From: Niebla homalea
Lineage: Eukaryota > Ascomycota > Lecanoromycetes > Lecanorales > Ramalinaceae
DNA length: 64,000 bases
Direction: 5' to 3'
NCBI GenBank assembly: GCA_019925105.1
Contig: JAHGAU010000019.1
Coordinates: 806,001-870,000 of the forward strand
A program made the translations under genes and the position numbers. The notes under the pieces were generated by a model. The model was not told the DNA's origin, made no database searches, and saw only the letters and a program-made list of their open reading frames with translations. This document shows positions 41,345-50,830 of this stretch, piece after piece; positions within the stretch are counted from its first letter, which is position 1; each line of letters starts with the position of its first letter.

Positions 41345-41507
41345 AAATTTTAAGTATTTTTAAAAGCATTTATAAGTTTTTATTATACTTATAAGTTTTC
41401 CGGATTCTCACGAGTAATAAAACGTTAAATAAAAACGGATATAAGATTTTCCTGCTCGTTCTACTCGCTTACGCTCGGAGCACTCGGATTCGGATTCACA
41501 AATTTGC
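41345..41507 (-). other. Candidate right terminal inverted repeat of a DNA transposon
   Basis: Its reverse complement begins catctgcaaatttgtga and continues with gtgctccgagcgt, tattactcgtgag, acttataagt and atacttaaaat, echoing 16664-16820. It retains CA and TG. Immediately outside it the LINE ORF1 fragment on the minus strand begins, so the element appears to have inserted into, or recombined with, that LINE. Confidence 0.45.
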
Positions 41508-41509
41508 AG

Positions 41510-42660
41510 ATGTTTTTATATATATTTTAAGGTAAACTTTTTTTTATTTCCTTAAAATGCGTTAAATATATTTTGTTTATTATAATAATAAATAACTATC
41601 TTAATAGAAACTCGTTTTTATTAACTTATATCGTTAATTTCTTTAAGTTTTCCTTTATTTTTAAGGACGTTATATTAAAGAGGATATCTTTATTTTATGG
41701 GTTTTAAACGGCGATAACTTATACCGTTAATAACTCTCCCGTTACTTTAAATACTTTTATAAACTATAAAGGGGTTATTTTTATAGTAACGTTCCTTTCT
41801 TTCTCGCCCGATAAACGGATTATTATCATTTTTACCTTTTTTAATATTACCGCCTTCTTTTTTATTTATACCGTCTTAATTACCGTTTATTTTTTCTTTT
41901 TAGCCTTTACCGTTTAATTCTCCCTTATTCAAGGGGCTTTTACCGTTGCCTTTTCGCTTTATACGTTAACCTTTTACTTTCCTTCTCCTTTTTTTACCGG
42001 TATTTTTATTATTACCCTTTAAACTTTTCACAATTACTTAAATTCCCTTAATTTTTTACCAGCCCTTTTATAAAGCTCCCTTATTCTTTATAACTTGATT
42101 GATAGTATTAAATAGGTTTTTAACGTAATGACCGCTTCTTCCGTTATAAATAACTTATTTAAAATTTTATTTGCTTTTTCTTTTCTTTTCTTTTTTTATA
42201 CGTTTAATATATTATTTCTTTTATTCCCCGTCCTTAATTATTTATAACCTTATTCCCTTTTATTATTTTTATTTATACTTTATATATATTTAATAATGTT
42301 AATATCGTTTTTACTTTATGTATATCTATCGCTTCTTTTCCTTTTTATTATTATCGCTTTAACCTTTTTAGCCCTTTTTTTACCTATTATATTTTTACGC
42401 GTTCTATACTTTTTTTAGGCGTATCTTCTTAACTATAATTCCTTTATTCAATTCAATAACCGTTTATTACGTTATCATTACGTTATCTATATAAGTCTCC
42501 ATTACTTCTTATTAATATAGGCTATTTACCCGCGTATTCCCCCGTCCTTAACCATTATATCGCCTATACTTATCATAATCGAAACATTGGCCTCACTATT
42601 ATTCGATCTATACGTATACGTATCGTTTTGGACCTCTAGGGTCTCTTTATTCGTCGCCAT
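41510..42660 (-). mobile_element. LINE copy D: 5' part of ORF1 only
   Basis: On the minus strand an ATG at 42660-42658 opens the frame MATNKETLEVQNDTYTYR, matching the ORF1 start of copy C with a few substitutions. Similarity continues to about 41520, where it stops at the candidate transposon terminus. LINEs usually lose 5' ends during insertion; a piece holding the 5' end but no 3' end implies later interruption or rearrangement. Full of stops. Confidence 0.72.
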
Positions 42661-43795
42661 TATAGGTAAAATAAATATAAATCTTTATAAAGTAAAAAGT
42701 CCGTTTAATTAATTCCTTTAAAGTAATACCCTTTAATTTATAATAAGGTTAATAAGTAAAAGACTATTTATATCCTTTATGATAATTATCGAAAACCGGG
42801 TTCCTGATTATTAAGTAATTTATCGGGTCTTTATTTTTCCTATTTAATCGGGAAAAGGCTTTATCCTTAATGAATTATATTAATTAATTAAAGTCCCTTT
42901 AGGAATTGCTTTATAGGTTATATTTAAAACCTACAAAGGCCTTTAATAAAAAGGTTTATTAAGGTTTATTACTTATAATTTTAATAAATAAAATATAAAT
43001 AAAAAGGAAATTAAAATAAAAAGGAAATTAAAATAAAAAAAGGATAAAGATAAGTTAAAAAAAAAAAAAGAAGAAGGAAAAGGATAGGTTTGTTAACTTT
43101 TCCGTTAAGCGGTTTCCGTATTATAAGGGTAATATCGTAAGGTAAAATAATAAAATTTATATTATAATAAAGTTAATATTACTCCCTTATATTATAAAAT
43201 ATTCCTTAAAATATTTTTCTTCGGGGTATTAAATACCTTATATTATAATAAAAGTATAGAAATGAATGTTTGAATTAAAGGTTCTAAGGAATAAAAAGGT
43301 AAATAATAAATAAGGATTCTATAGGCTTTTATAGGTTAATTCTTAATTAAATTTATGATAGTCTTTTTAAGGTTTATTTTACTTATAGCCTTTAAATTAC
43401 CTTATCAAGGTTTAACCCTTAAATTAATTCTTTATATAGTTTAATAAAATTAACATTTACTTATTTAAAGCTATTATAACCTTTTATTTTAATTATTAAC
43501 GTTTTCCTATAACCCGTCCGGATGTTAATTACCCTATAAATAATTATAATTACCGCCCATTTAATATCGTTATTAACTATTAACTTACCGTCCGTTATTA
43601 ATAAGTATTATTAATAAAAGCCTTTATTTTACCTCGTTATTCCTTATAAAGGCGTAAATAAATTAACTTTAATATAATGTTAAAGTATAAGCCCCTTTAA
43701 ATTGGTTAAAAGGCAAAAAGTATATTACGTATGATTAAAGATATTAAAGTATAGAGGTATAAAAGTGAAAGGGCTAAAGGCCTTAATATACCCAG
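42661..43795. other. RIP-mutated block, unclassified
   Basis: AT-rich RIP DNA upstream of LINE copy D. An A-rich run with direct repeats aaaaaggaaattaaaat (about 43000-43030) is the only local structure. No gene seen. Confidence 0.4.
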
Positions 43796-43809
43796 TCGGT
43801 AATACTCCT

Positions 43810-43880
43810 GGGTGCCGGATTAACCCCGGGCTTGGCCCGAGGTAGGGCCGGTAGGGCCTACTCCTGAGCTACCAACACCC
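43810..43880 (-). other. tRNA-like relic
   Basis: The minus strand holds ggtagctcaggag, a match to a class I tRNA A box, and ggggttaatcc, a B box with two bases missing. The 71-base segment has end sequences gggtgtt and ggcacccc-like that can pair over seven positions, two of them G-T wobble. The D and anticodon stems are not convincing, and ggccctacc is duplicated inside. I take it as a tRNA pseudogene or SINE head. It sits in a CA-retaining patch (about 43790-43895) surrounded by RIP DNA. Confidence 0.35.
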
Positions 43881-44410
43881 CTGAACGATGACAATTTTTG
43901 ACCTAAAATTAAACTTTTATCTAATTATATTAATAATCTACGTAAATATTATTAAATTAATTATTAATTAATAATTTTAGATTAATGATTCTAAGTTTTT
44001 AAAAACGTTAAATTATATTAAAATACGATATATAAAAGTATTTGTAATGATTTTAATTAATTTTAACATTTATTATAAACTTTAATATTTATTAAATAAT
44101 AAAAGATTAAATTTAAAAAAAATAATTTTATAAGTTAAAATTTTAGAAGTTTTTTAAGAATTTTTACGTTAGGTTTTAAAATAATAAAATAATAATAAAA
44201 AAATTAAAAAAAACTTATGTTAAGAAAATATTTACATCTTAAATAATAAAAAAGAATAAATTAATATAATATTTTTATTATAATAAATCTATAACTTAGT
44301 TATGAATATAAATAATAATAATAACTAATTTTAATCAAAGTAAAAAGGTTTCTATAATATATTATTAAAATAAAATAAATTAAATAAAAATGTAGGTTTC
44401 TAAGCTTAAA

Positions 44411-44978
44411 CGCGTAAAAGAAAGGCCCGTTTATTAACATTTAACCTAAAGGGGCTTAGGGCCGGGCCCTTTCTCCGCAGCGGCTGAGGGACTAAGGCAA
44501 CCCATTACTTCATCCTACGGATCCGTACGCTACGGGGCAACCGCGGCCTACCGCAATATCCTACGGGCCGCGCTATACCAAAGTACCGTTCGGCTGAAAG
44601 TACCCAAAATTCACGCTCGCTAAGACTCTCCCATGGGAGACCGCGTTCTACCATGGTTTGGCGCAAACTGTAAACTGTGTTTTTAAGGTACCTTACTCCT
44701 CACCACCTTCGTACCCTAAACCCTCGCTGACATATAAGAACAGTCTCTCGCTCTCTTGCAACCTGTCTACCTTCCTTCCAGTCTTCCCACTTCATGATAC
44801 CCGCCCCAACCTTCTGGCCTTCAGATTAAGCATGGGATCCGAAAGAGTATATGCATTCCAACACCACATGCTGGCAAACAAATATAGACCTCGCGCGGCT
44901 TCCTCTCCCAGTCCCCAGGGGACCATCGCTCCCCACAGATAACCCTCCCCCACCGTGCCGTGGCACTGTCATCGACCC
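44411..44978. other. Isochore boundary and gene-free flank
   Basis: Composition switches from RIP-type AT-rich to ordinary within a few tens of bases around 44410-44450. 44440-44660 is GC-rich with several palindromes: agggccgggccct, cggatccg and the perfect 14-base tctcccatgggaga at 44627-44640. It may be another RIP-free repeat like the islands at 12455 and 39077, but no second copy is visible here. From 44660 the sequence looks like unremarkable intergenic DNA. Open frames across it lack a credible ATG. Confidence 0.6.
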
Positions 44979-45441
44979 TCAAAAGCGCCCGTATACCATG
45001 GCAAGAAGCGTCACGCCACTACGCACCAGGCCCTTCACCGCCGGCGTGACAAATCCCTCCATCCACGACGCTTGCGACACACGTGTACGCTTGCACTCCT
45101 CCTCCTTTCTTGCCTCCATCCATACTCGTTCCTGCTCCACGAGCTCGGCCAACGCGCTCCAACACGTCCGCAAGAGATACGACAGCGCCACCAATACGAC
45201 GCTAAGAATGATGATGATGTCCCATTGGATATAGTAGATCCAGATGTCTCGACATTGCTGCTTGTTCTTCTCGCGCTTGCGGTTCTCGATGTCGGCCACG
45301 AGTCGGGCGTATGCCGGGGGGAGGGGCCGGCCGTTACGGAGGGCGTCTTGGATTTCGGGGGGGCAGCCTGGAGTGGCCGTTGGTGAGGGGGGGAAGGCGG
45401 GGTCGCCACAGCCCGAGGCAGTAGAGGAGGATGAAGCACAT
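44979..45441 (-). pseudogene. Small membrane protein gene with apparent frameshift
   Basis: Two overlapping minus-strand frames make one sensible protein. An N-terminal frame from ATG at 45441 reads MCFILLYCLGLW and then a Pro-rich stretch. The downstream frame reads EIQDALRNGRPLPPAYARLV, a basic helix, a membrane segment IIIILSVVLVALSYLL, a charged amphipathic helix and a weakly hydrophobic end, stopping at 44979. They meet at a run of seven G (45357-45363; C on the coding strand) and are out of phase by one base. No intron with legal ends repairs the phase. It is either a sequencing indel or a recent frameshift. Family not recognised; the combined product would be about 154 residues. Confidence 0.4.
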
Positions 45442-45867
45442 CTGTGCCAGGGAGAGAGCAGTCGGCCTCAGCCTGCTGGAATTGTGGAAAGAGAGAGGGG
45501 AGCTTTGGTCGGCTGACTTAAACCGCGATTGAGGGAGGAGGATAGTGGTGGTAATAGTGGGTGTTGTCTGTCTGTACGTAGGTCTTTTTCTGTCTCTCTG
45601 GGAAAGCGAAAGTATCATTCATCGTACTATTAAAGAGCTGAGCTGATGCCATGGTTGCAGATCCAATACGATATACCTAATTACATTTGCTGCTTCCGAG
45701 ACAGTCTTCACATCTAGACCAGATCTGCAAAAAGGAGATGTGAAAAGCGATACCGCCATGGACAAAGGAAAACGATACCAGCGGACGCCATGCCGATGAG
45801 CAACGCCATCCAGAATTCGGCCCCCCCCCCCCCCCTACCCTCCCGTTGACCAATGTCCTATAACATT
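45442..45867. other. Intergenic, with a 15-base C run
   Basis: No gene supported. It contains a C15 tract at 45821-45835. The stretch just upstream of 45441 is in frame with the preceding entry (to an ATG at 45618) and could be its 5' extension. Confidence 0.5.
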
Positions 45868-46146
45868 TCATCTCAAAGAGAAAAAGTGATCAATTAGACG
45901 GACCACCAGACCAATGCCTAACCCCGCGGCCCTCATTACTATGTCATCACCGGCGCCTGGATTCCCGAGCGAATGCATCCAGGACGTTGCGGAACCGATC
46001 ATCGTTCTTGACATCCAGATGCTACTGCCGCCGCCGCCGCTGCTGCCGCTATTGTAGCGGCGGTGTTCGTCCATATTGATGTGGACGTGGTTGTGCTGTT
46101 GGGGCCCCTGCCCGAGTAGACCGGCTATGAATCTGATGAACTCCAT
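45868..46146 (-). CDS. Small hypothetical protein (92 residues)
   Basis: Starts MEFIRFIAGLLGQ, then an Asn/His stretch, a Ser/Gly linker (about residues 33-41), a Met-rich central part and a hydrophobic C-terminal helix AAGLGIGLVVRLIDHFF. The first in-frame Met is 42 codons upstream at 46272, but the intervening sequence is Trp/Asp repeats translated from a gggact microsatellite and looks untranslated. Hence the start at 46146, preceded by a pyrimidine-rich leader (ctcctactcctcactac). Single exon. Possible small membrane-associated protein; no family recognised and no neighbour suggests a role. Confidence 0.4.
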   Translation of the reverse strand: MEFIRFIAGLLGQGPQQHNHVHINMDEHRRYNSGSSGGGGSSIWMSRTMIGSATSWMHSLGNPGAGDDIVMRAAGLGIGLVVRLIDHFFSLR

Positions 46147-46779
46147 GTAGTGAGGAGTAGGAGGAATAACAGCGAAGTGAACCCGTTCAGTAAAGGATGG
46201 AGTAAGATGGACAAGGGATGATAGACAGTCCCAGTCCCAGTCCCAGTGCCAGGGCGTTTTATACCATGGCAATATGGAACAAAAGGCAAATCAAGCAATG
46301 GTGCCACTAATGAACTATAACCCGATCGTGAGGGGGGGGTGGGGGGTGGCAAATGATTGTTTATTAGGTACGGGCGAGGTGTCTCGCTCAGTCCACTCGT
46401 ATCTAGCAAAGACAGATAATAAAGCCAGACAGACTAGACTGTTTGATGGTCGATTAACGTTGCAAAGTAGGTAGATAGATGTAAAAACCCGCTTTAGAAA
46501 AAATGATACAAAGAATGAAAGTATGTATGTGTCTGCCTTCACTCTATTACAAAATTAGATTCAACAAATCAGATTGGAAATATTATGATTGGCCCCATCC
46601 ACATCATCATCGTCGTCAGAAAAAAAGATCCACCACCACCAATACCACCACCACCACCACCAACATCATCGGCCAAACCCCTCCCTCCCTACCCGTCCGT
46701 CCTCAACTCAGATCTTCCCCGTCGTTGTCACCAACTCATCAATAACCCTCCCTTCCCCACTCACAACAGCAAACACTCC
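46147..46779. other. Intergenic with microsatellites
   Basis: Contains a ccagtc repeat (about 46226-46252), an interrupted G run (46331-46349) and a cac/acc trinucleotide run (46621-46665). Several open frames arise from these simple repeats; none is called. Confidence 0.55.
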
Positions 46780-46959
46780 TCATCCCCTGCCGCCCCCTGC
46801 ACCTCCCCCTCCCCCGCCCCCGCCCCCTCCCCCTGCACCCCCCCCACCGCCCTGCTGCTCACTCACCGGCCTCGGCGTCTGCCGCAACTGTGACGCCCAC
46901 ATGGCGACGGTCAAGTCATCCATCTTGACGCCCAGGGCCTCCATTCTGACGGTCAAGGT
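46780..46959 (-). other. In-frame continuation beyond the TAG stop
   Basis: The frame of the 46960-48135 gene stays open for 59 more codons, first completing an amphipathic helix with hydrophobic residues every three to four positions, then a Gly-rich tail. One C-to-T change (CAG to TAG) would explain the stop. It could also be untranslated. Confidence 0.45.
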
Positions 46960-48135
46960 CTATATCGCTTCGGTCATCTCCCTTGTCGCGAGCCCTTGCA
47001 TTTCTTGCGCGCCCGTCCTCGTTAGTATCGGAGGAGCAGGAGGAGAAGGGGGAGGAGGAGGAGGGGGGCGGCGGAATTGCTGCTGTATGGCCGCCGCTGG
47101 TGCTGCTGTCGTTGTTGTTGTCGTGTGTTGCGGAGGGGGAGGAGGAGGGGGAGGAGGAGGAGGAGCTACTGCTACTGCTGCTTTCAGTTGATGACGCCGG
47201 GTGGTGGGTTCGTGGAGGGGGTTCAGTGAGGGCGGGTTACTGCTTCCGCCCCGGTCCCTATTGCCATTGCCATTACCATTGCCATTACGATCGGCGTTGC
47301 CATCATCGCCAGTGCTGCCCACAAGCACTTTGTCAAAGACGGTGTTATTGCCGTCACCATTGTCCTCGTCCTCGTCCCCGCCCGTTTTGTCATCGTTGCC
47401 ATCACTGCTGCTGCTGCTGCTGCCGCCGCCGCCACCGTGGTTGCGGCGGCCCTTCCGCCCGGTCAATTTCTTCGCCTTGTCTTCACTAAACCGTCTAACC
47501 CGCTCAGCTGCGCGGTTGAGCCGAGACGGTGAGAACGGAGCGCCATTACCCCCAATACTACCTCTGATATCATTGAGAGCCCCGGCATCATGCGCGGTGT
47601 TGGCGCAACGCTTGCAAAAACGACTGTTCGCTGTGGCGTAATTGTTGCAGGGCGGTCCGCTGCCGTACCGATTGGTCGAGTTGTGGCATTTCCGGTGCCG
47701 ACCGCACTTGGCGACGTTGAGGCCGTCGTCGGGTTTGGCCTGCTTGCCGCAGATAGAGCCGCGGCCGCGAGATTTACGCTCGGTGCAGAGTTGGGGGGGG
47801 CGGCGAGGCATGGTGGTGGTATTGTTGTTTGGGGGAAAGAGTGGTGTTGGCGATGGGGGTGGCAATGGTACCACTTGTGGGTCAAAGCGAGGGGTTGCAG
47901 GTGTTGGCCCTCGTGTTGGTGCTGATGGCTGGGGTAAAACGCGGGCGATTGGGAGGGGCGTGTTGCGCTGTTGTTGTTGAGAGGAAGTTGGGTTCTGCGT
48001 GATGGCTTGGTGATAGTGGTGGTGAGGATGATAGTGGCTGTGGTGGTCTTCGTTCTGCCTGGTGGAGTAAGGATGGATACCCCATTCTGAGCCTGACGAG
48101 TTGGGGTCGCTGTATGCGTCTTGTAGGGGATCCAT
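46960..48135 (-). CDS. Low-complexity Cys/His protein (391 residues), possibly truncated
   Basis: Single-exon frame from ATG at 48135. N-terminus: His-rich (29-42), Gln and Pro runs. Residues 117-182 form the only ordered-looking part, with Cys at 117, 129, 144, 150, 163, 174 and 177 and His at 146, 151 and 182. The C-x11-C-x14-C-x-H arrangement suggests zinc binding, distantly like plant WRC-type fingers; this is inference. Then basic KAKKLTGRKGRR, Ser, Gly/Asp, Asn/Gly and poly-Pro tracts. A heptad-like helix starts near residue 377 but is cut by TAG at 46960-46962. The same frame continues the heptads (TLTVRMEALGVKMDDLTVAM) to TGA at 46780-46782. The gene may be a nonsense allele of a protein of about 450 residues. 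Function unknown. Confidence 0.55.
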   Translation of the reverse strand: MDPLQDAYSDPNSSGSEWGIHPYSTRQNEDHHSHYHPHHHYHQAITQNPTSSQQQQRNTPLPIARVLPQPSAPTRGPTPATPRFDPQVVPLPPPSPTPLFPPNNNTTTMPRRPPQLCTERKSRGRGSICGKQAKPDDGLNVAKCGRHRKCHNSTNRYGSGPPCNNYATANSRFCKRCANTAHDAGALNDIRGSIGGNGAPFSPSRLNRAAERVRRFSEDKAKKLTGRKGRRNHGGGGGSSSSSSDGNDDKTGGDEDEDNGDGNNTVFDKVLVGSTGDDGNADRNGNGNGNGNRDRGGSSNPPSLNPLHEPTTRRHQLKAAVAVAPPPPPPPPPPPQHTTTTTTAAPAAAIQQQFRRPPPPPPPSPPAPPILTRTGAQEMQGLATREMTEAI

Positions 48136-48830
48136 GATTGAATTATATGGCTTGAGTGACTGATTGATTGATTGTTTACTGCTTGAATAACAGTTGATTA
48201 AACACGATTAATGAGCTGCGAGTTCGCTATCTGAGAGATTTGAGATTGGGAAAGATGGACGATTCAAACAGTCAAGGGAGGAGTTGAACCTGTACTTGTA
48301 CCTGTACGTGTAATAGGCTGTTGGCTCCACTTCCTGGATATCTCTTACAGAGTTTCGGAGCAATGGGGCACTTGGATTCCTCGCATCGTTGTCTTATCGC
48401 ACCCCTTTTTCCCTCCTCTTCTTCTTCCCGTTCAGTTGCGCTCCGTTTTCTCTCTCTCCCTCTCTCTCTCTCTCTTTTTTTTGGTCCGTGCGATGCTTGT
48501 CGCCGTCTGCGGTTGAGCGACCCCCAACATTCGGCTTGTTTTCTCCTCGCACAGTTTCCTCTCCCACGGTTTCCTCAGTGGCAAGGCAGCGCGGTACGGA
48601 ATTATAAATTCTCCTTCAGAGTGCATCCCATCATGTCCCTCCATAGTATCCTTACAGCAGCTTGGCCTACGGAACCCTTCCCTCTTCTGCCTCATATAAC
48701 AACAACAAGCATACCACCGAAGAGGTTTCATTCTTCCCCCATTCATGGACCTGTACCAAGGGCGATGTCTCGCTCGAGCAGCGCGAACGCAAATACAATG
48801 TAGAAAAACAGCACTGCCCGATTATCCCTG
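48136..48830. other. Intergenic region between divergent genes
   Basis: Includes a pyrimidine-rich tract with a (TC)n run and T8 (about 48409-48482) and repeated ctgtacttgta/cctgtacgtg near 48290-48312. It probably holds promoters for the minus-strand gene at 48135 and the plus-strand pseudogene at 48831. An upstream exon of the latter could lie here: gcttag at 48898-48903 is a possible splice acceptor. Confidence 0.45.
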
Positions 48831-49679
48831 GTGTCATATCGAGCAGCATCAGTCTCAGCTGCAGGATTGCTCTGCCCCAAGTCAATCAAGACCACTTGCT
48901 TAGCTCAGAGTGACGGAATTCAAACACTAGTCGACATTTCGACCACAATTGCCGACTTGAAGGAGCTCCAAAAAGAGAGCAGACATCAGACCTCCACTAT
49001 CTTGGGGCAGCAGGAGGAGCAGCGGCAGCAATTGCAACTATTGCAACAACGAGGCTCAGCTGAAAGTGACAAGATCGAAACACTAGTTGACATCGCGACC
49101 ACAGTTGCCGACTTGAAGGAGCTCCAAAGAAATACCAAACATCAGACCTCCACCATCTTGGGGAAGCAGGAAGAGCAGCAGCAGCAGCAACAGCAGCAGT
49201 AACAATAATTGCAACTATTGCAACAACGAGGCTCAGCTGAGAGTAACACGGGCCAAACACTAATCGACATCTCGACTGCAGTCGCCGAGCTAAGGGACGT
49301 CCAAAAGGAAGTCAAAAACCAGATTACTCCTACGTTAGAGGCGCTGCGTCTTTCCCCACCAATGGATAAGTTGAAGAGGCTTCGTGAAGATGTAACAAAT
49401 GCAGTGACAGCAACAGTATAAGGGCGGCGGAAGTCCCAGGACGAGAGTATTAGGGAGGTGTTACTTCATGAGCGATATCGGGACGAGCAAGTCGCCTTTA
49501 TCGGCGAGATGAGGAGCGTATGTAAAGAGATAAATAAGGGTTTGCAGGTCATCTATCAGGCTCCCAAGGATACGTCCACGCAGGCCGAACTCAATGAGGA
49601 ACAAAGGAACGTAATGGATTATTTTCTCCTGCAAGAGGTAAAGAAGCAGAAGAAGTCGGTAGGAGAGGTAGGGGAGTAA
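48831..49679 (+). pseudogene. Coiled-coil repeat protein gene broken by three TAA codons
   Basis: One frame of 283 codons from ATG at 48831 to TAG at 49677 is interrupted only by TAA at 49200, 49206 and 49419 (codons 124, 126 and 197). The protein reads sensibly across all three. It has about three repeats of 52-59 residues, each with TLVDISTTIADLKELQKE, HQTSTILG, a Gln-rich run and LQLLQQRGSAES, then a charged helical C-terminus. DNA units start at 48912, 49068 and 49245. Each stop is one CpA-to-TpA change from CAA (Gln), and two fall in the poly-Gln run. The helices predict a coiled coil. Family not recognised; the true 5' end may include an upstream exon. Confidence 0.6.
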
Positions 49680-50525
49680 GTGTTGGATCCGTTGTGTAAC
49701 TGCTGGATCTCCAAATAGATTTCATAGGTCGAATCGTTGAAGATAATCTCGAGTGTACTTTGTTCCTTTAGGAGAAAGGGCGAAGGTGGTATTTGTTGTT
49801 CCTTGCGCTCTCGCCAAGCCGAATGGATGGCCAGCTGTTGGAGCTGAGGTTCAACATGGCAGTTTTGCTGACATCTTTCGTGCAATGTCCATGATCTATG
49901 TATACGCTTTGGCCGGAGACGTATCCTCTGCTGTTACTCTGCTCTTGCCTTGCTTTTGACGTGCACTCTTATTCTGCTCCTGTTCTGTTCTTGCTCTGCT
50001 TCTTGCTCTGCTGGTGTTCTGCTCTAGCTCTAGGCAATCATCGTGATAATAACACTTGGAACAAAAAACGTCTTCTTGTACCTGTTTCCTCATATTCGTT
50101 ATCTTATCCTCCTTTGCCAATCTGCCGCGTTTTCCTCATCCTCTATTCATCGCTTTGTCGTGTAGGCCGATGAGGATAAGGAATTGAACGTATAGATCCC
50201 CGAGGCCGGCTAGCCGTCATAGAAGTTGCTGCGAGAGGAAGGAGGCAACCGCTGACTGGTGAGGTGCGATGAGGTAGATGGTGTCTACCTTAGTTGGATA
50301 GAGGCCGAGGCCGCGGCCTTTCCAGCTACGGGTTGCGGAATAATGGCACAGACAGAGGATCACAGAGGATCACAAGCGTATAATCTCAAGCTCCAGGCTT
50401 AGCCGCCGATCGATGATTTGATATGACGGCAAGAACTGGTTGAGAGCCATGCTTGATGCTTCCATCGTCGGCTGTGTCTTGTTATTGGTAGCGTTGTACG
50501 GAATAGAATTGAGAGAGAGATGAAA

Positions 50526-50830
50526 TGACGATCACGCAGACCCCAAATCCGTAGTGGGTAGGACCCCTCGACCGGTTGTTGATGAATGTAAGAGCCGCCT
50601 CGAGCAGTAGCTCTCAATTATGCTACTGTGATGATTCTTAAGCAAAAGAGGCAATTGACCGCCTTGACCGCTCAAGAAGGAGTATCAGATAAAGTGACGA
50701 TTATGCAGACCCCAATTCGTAGTAGGTAGAACCGGTTATTGATTAATCTATGTACTGCAGCCACTACTTATCATTCTATTGCTTACTAAGCTAGGCGGAA
50801 TTCCCCGCTCATCAAGGAGTATCATAGGAC
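50526..50830 (+). repeat. Diverged tandem duplication, about 170 and 135 bp
   Basis: tgacgatcacgcagacccc at 50526 recurs as tgacgattatgcagacccc at 50696. Both are followed by a cgtagt-gggtag block and accggttgttgat or accggttattgat, then by ctcaagaaggagtatca (50671 region) or ctcatcaaggagtatca (50808 region). Several differences are C/T at CpA or G/A at TpG, which resembles mild RIP. Confidence 0.6.

Larger units (their letters stand above)
1..44400. repeat. RIP-mutated AT-rich isochore of dead repeats
   Basis: Almost the whole stretch lacks CpA and TpG while TpA is in excess; bases 541-600, for example, contain no CA and no TG. CpG is kept (acg, ccg and cgt are common), so this is not simple CpG deamination but the CpA-to-TpA pattern of fungal RIP acting on both strands. 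Recognisable LINE reading frames inside are full of TAA and TAG. The few CA-rich patches are short: LINE tails, the 12455-14062 island, parts of 16664-16820 and 41345-41507, 39077-39219 and 43800-43895. I see no intact gene here. Long open frames at 6871-7086, 9116-9403, 18435-18650 and 36400-36591 are chance products of composition. Confidence 0.93.

Noticed and set aside
1..44400. CRISPR array, tRNA clusters or rRNA genes in the repeat region
   Set aside because: Repeats seen are tandem or transposon-derived with no regular unique spacers, and no rRNA segment was recognised. The organism is a fungus, where CRISPR is not expected.
44658..44942. 94-codon plus-strand frame near the isochore edge
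   Set aside because: It begins at TTG, its first ATG is at 44832, and it reads as random Ser/Pro/Leu without motif.
46589..47489. Plus-strand frames of 200, 168 and 146 codons opposite the 46960-48135 gene
   Set aside because: They are shadows of the low-complexity minus-strand gene. Their Pro, Glu, Leu and Cys runs mirror its Gly, Pro and Asp tracts.
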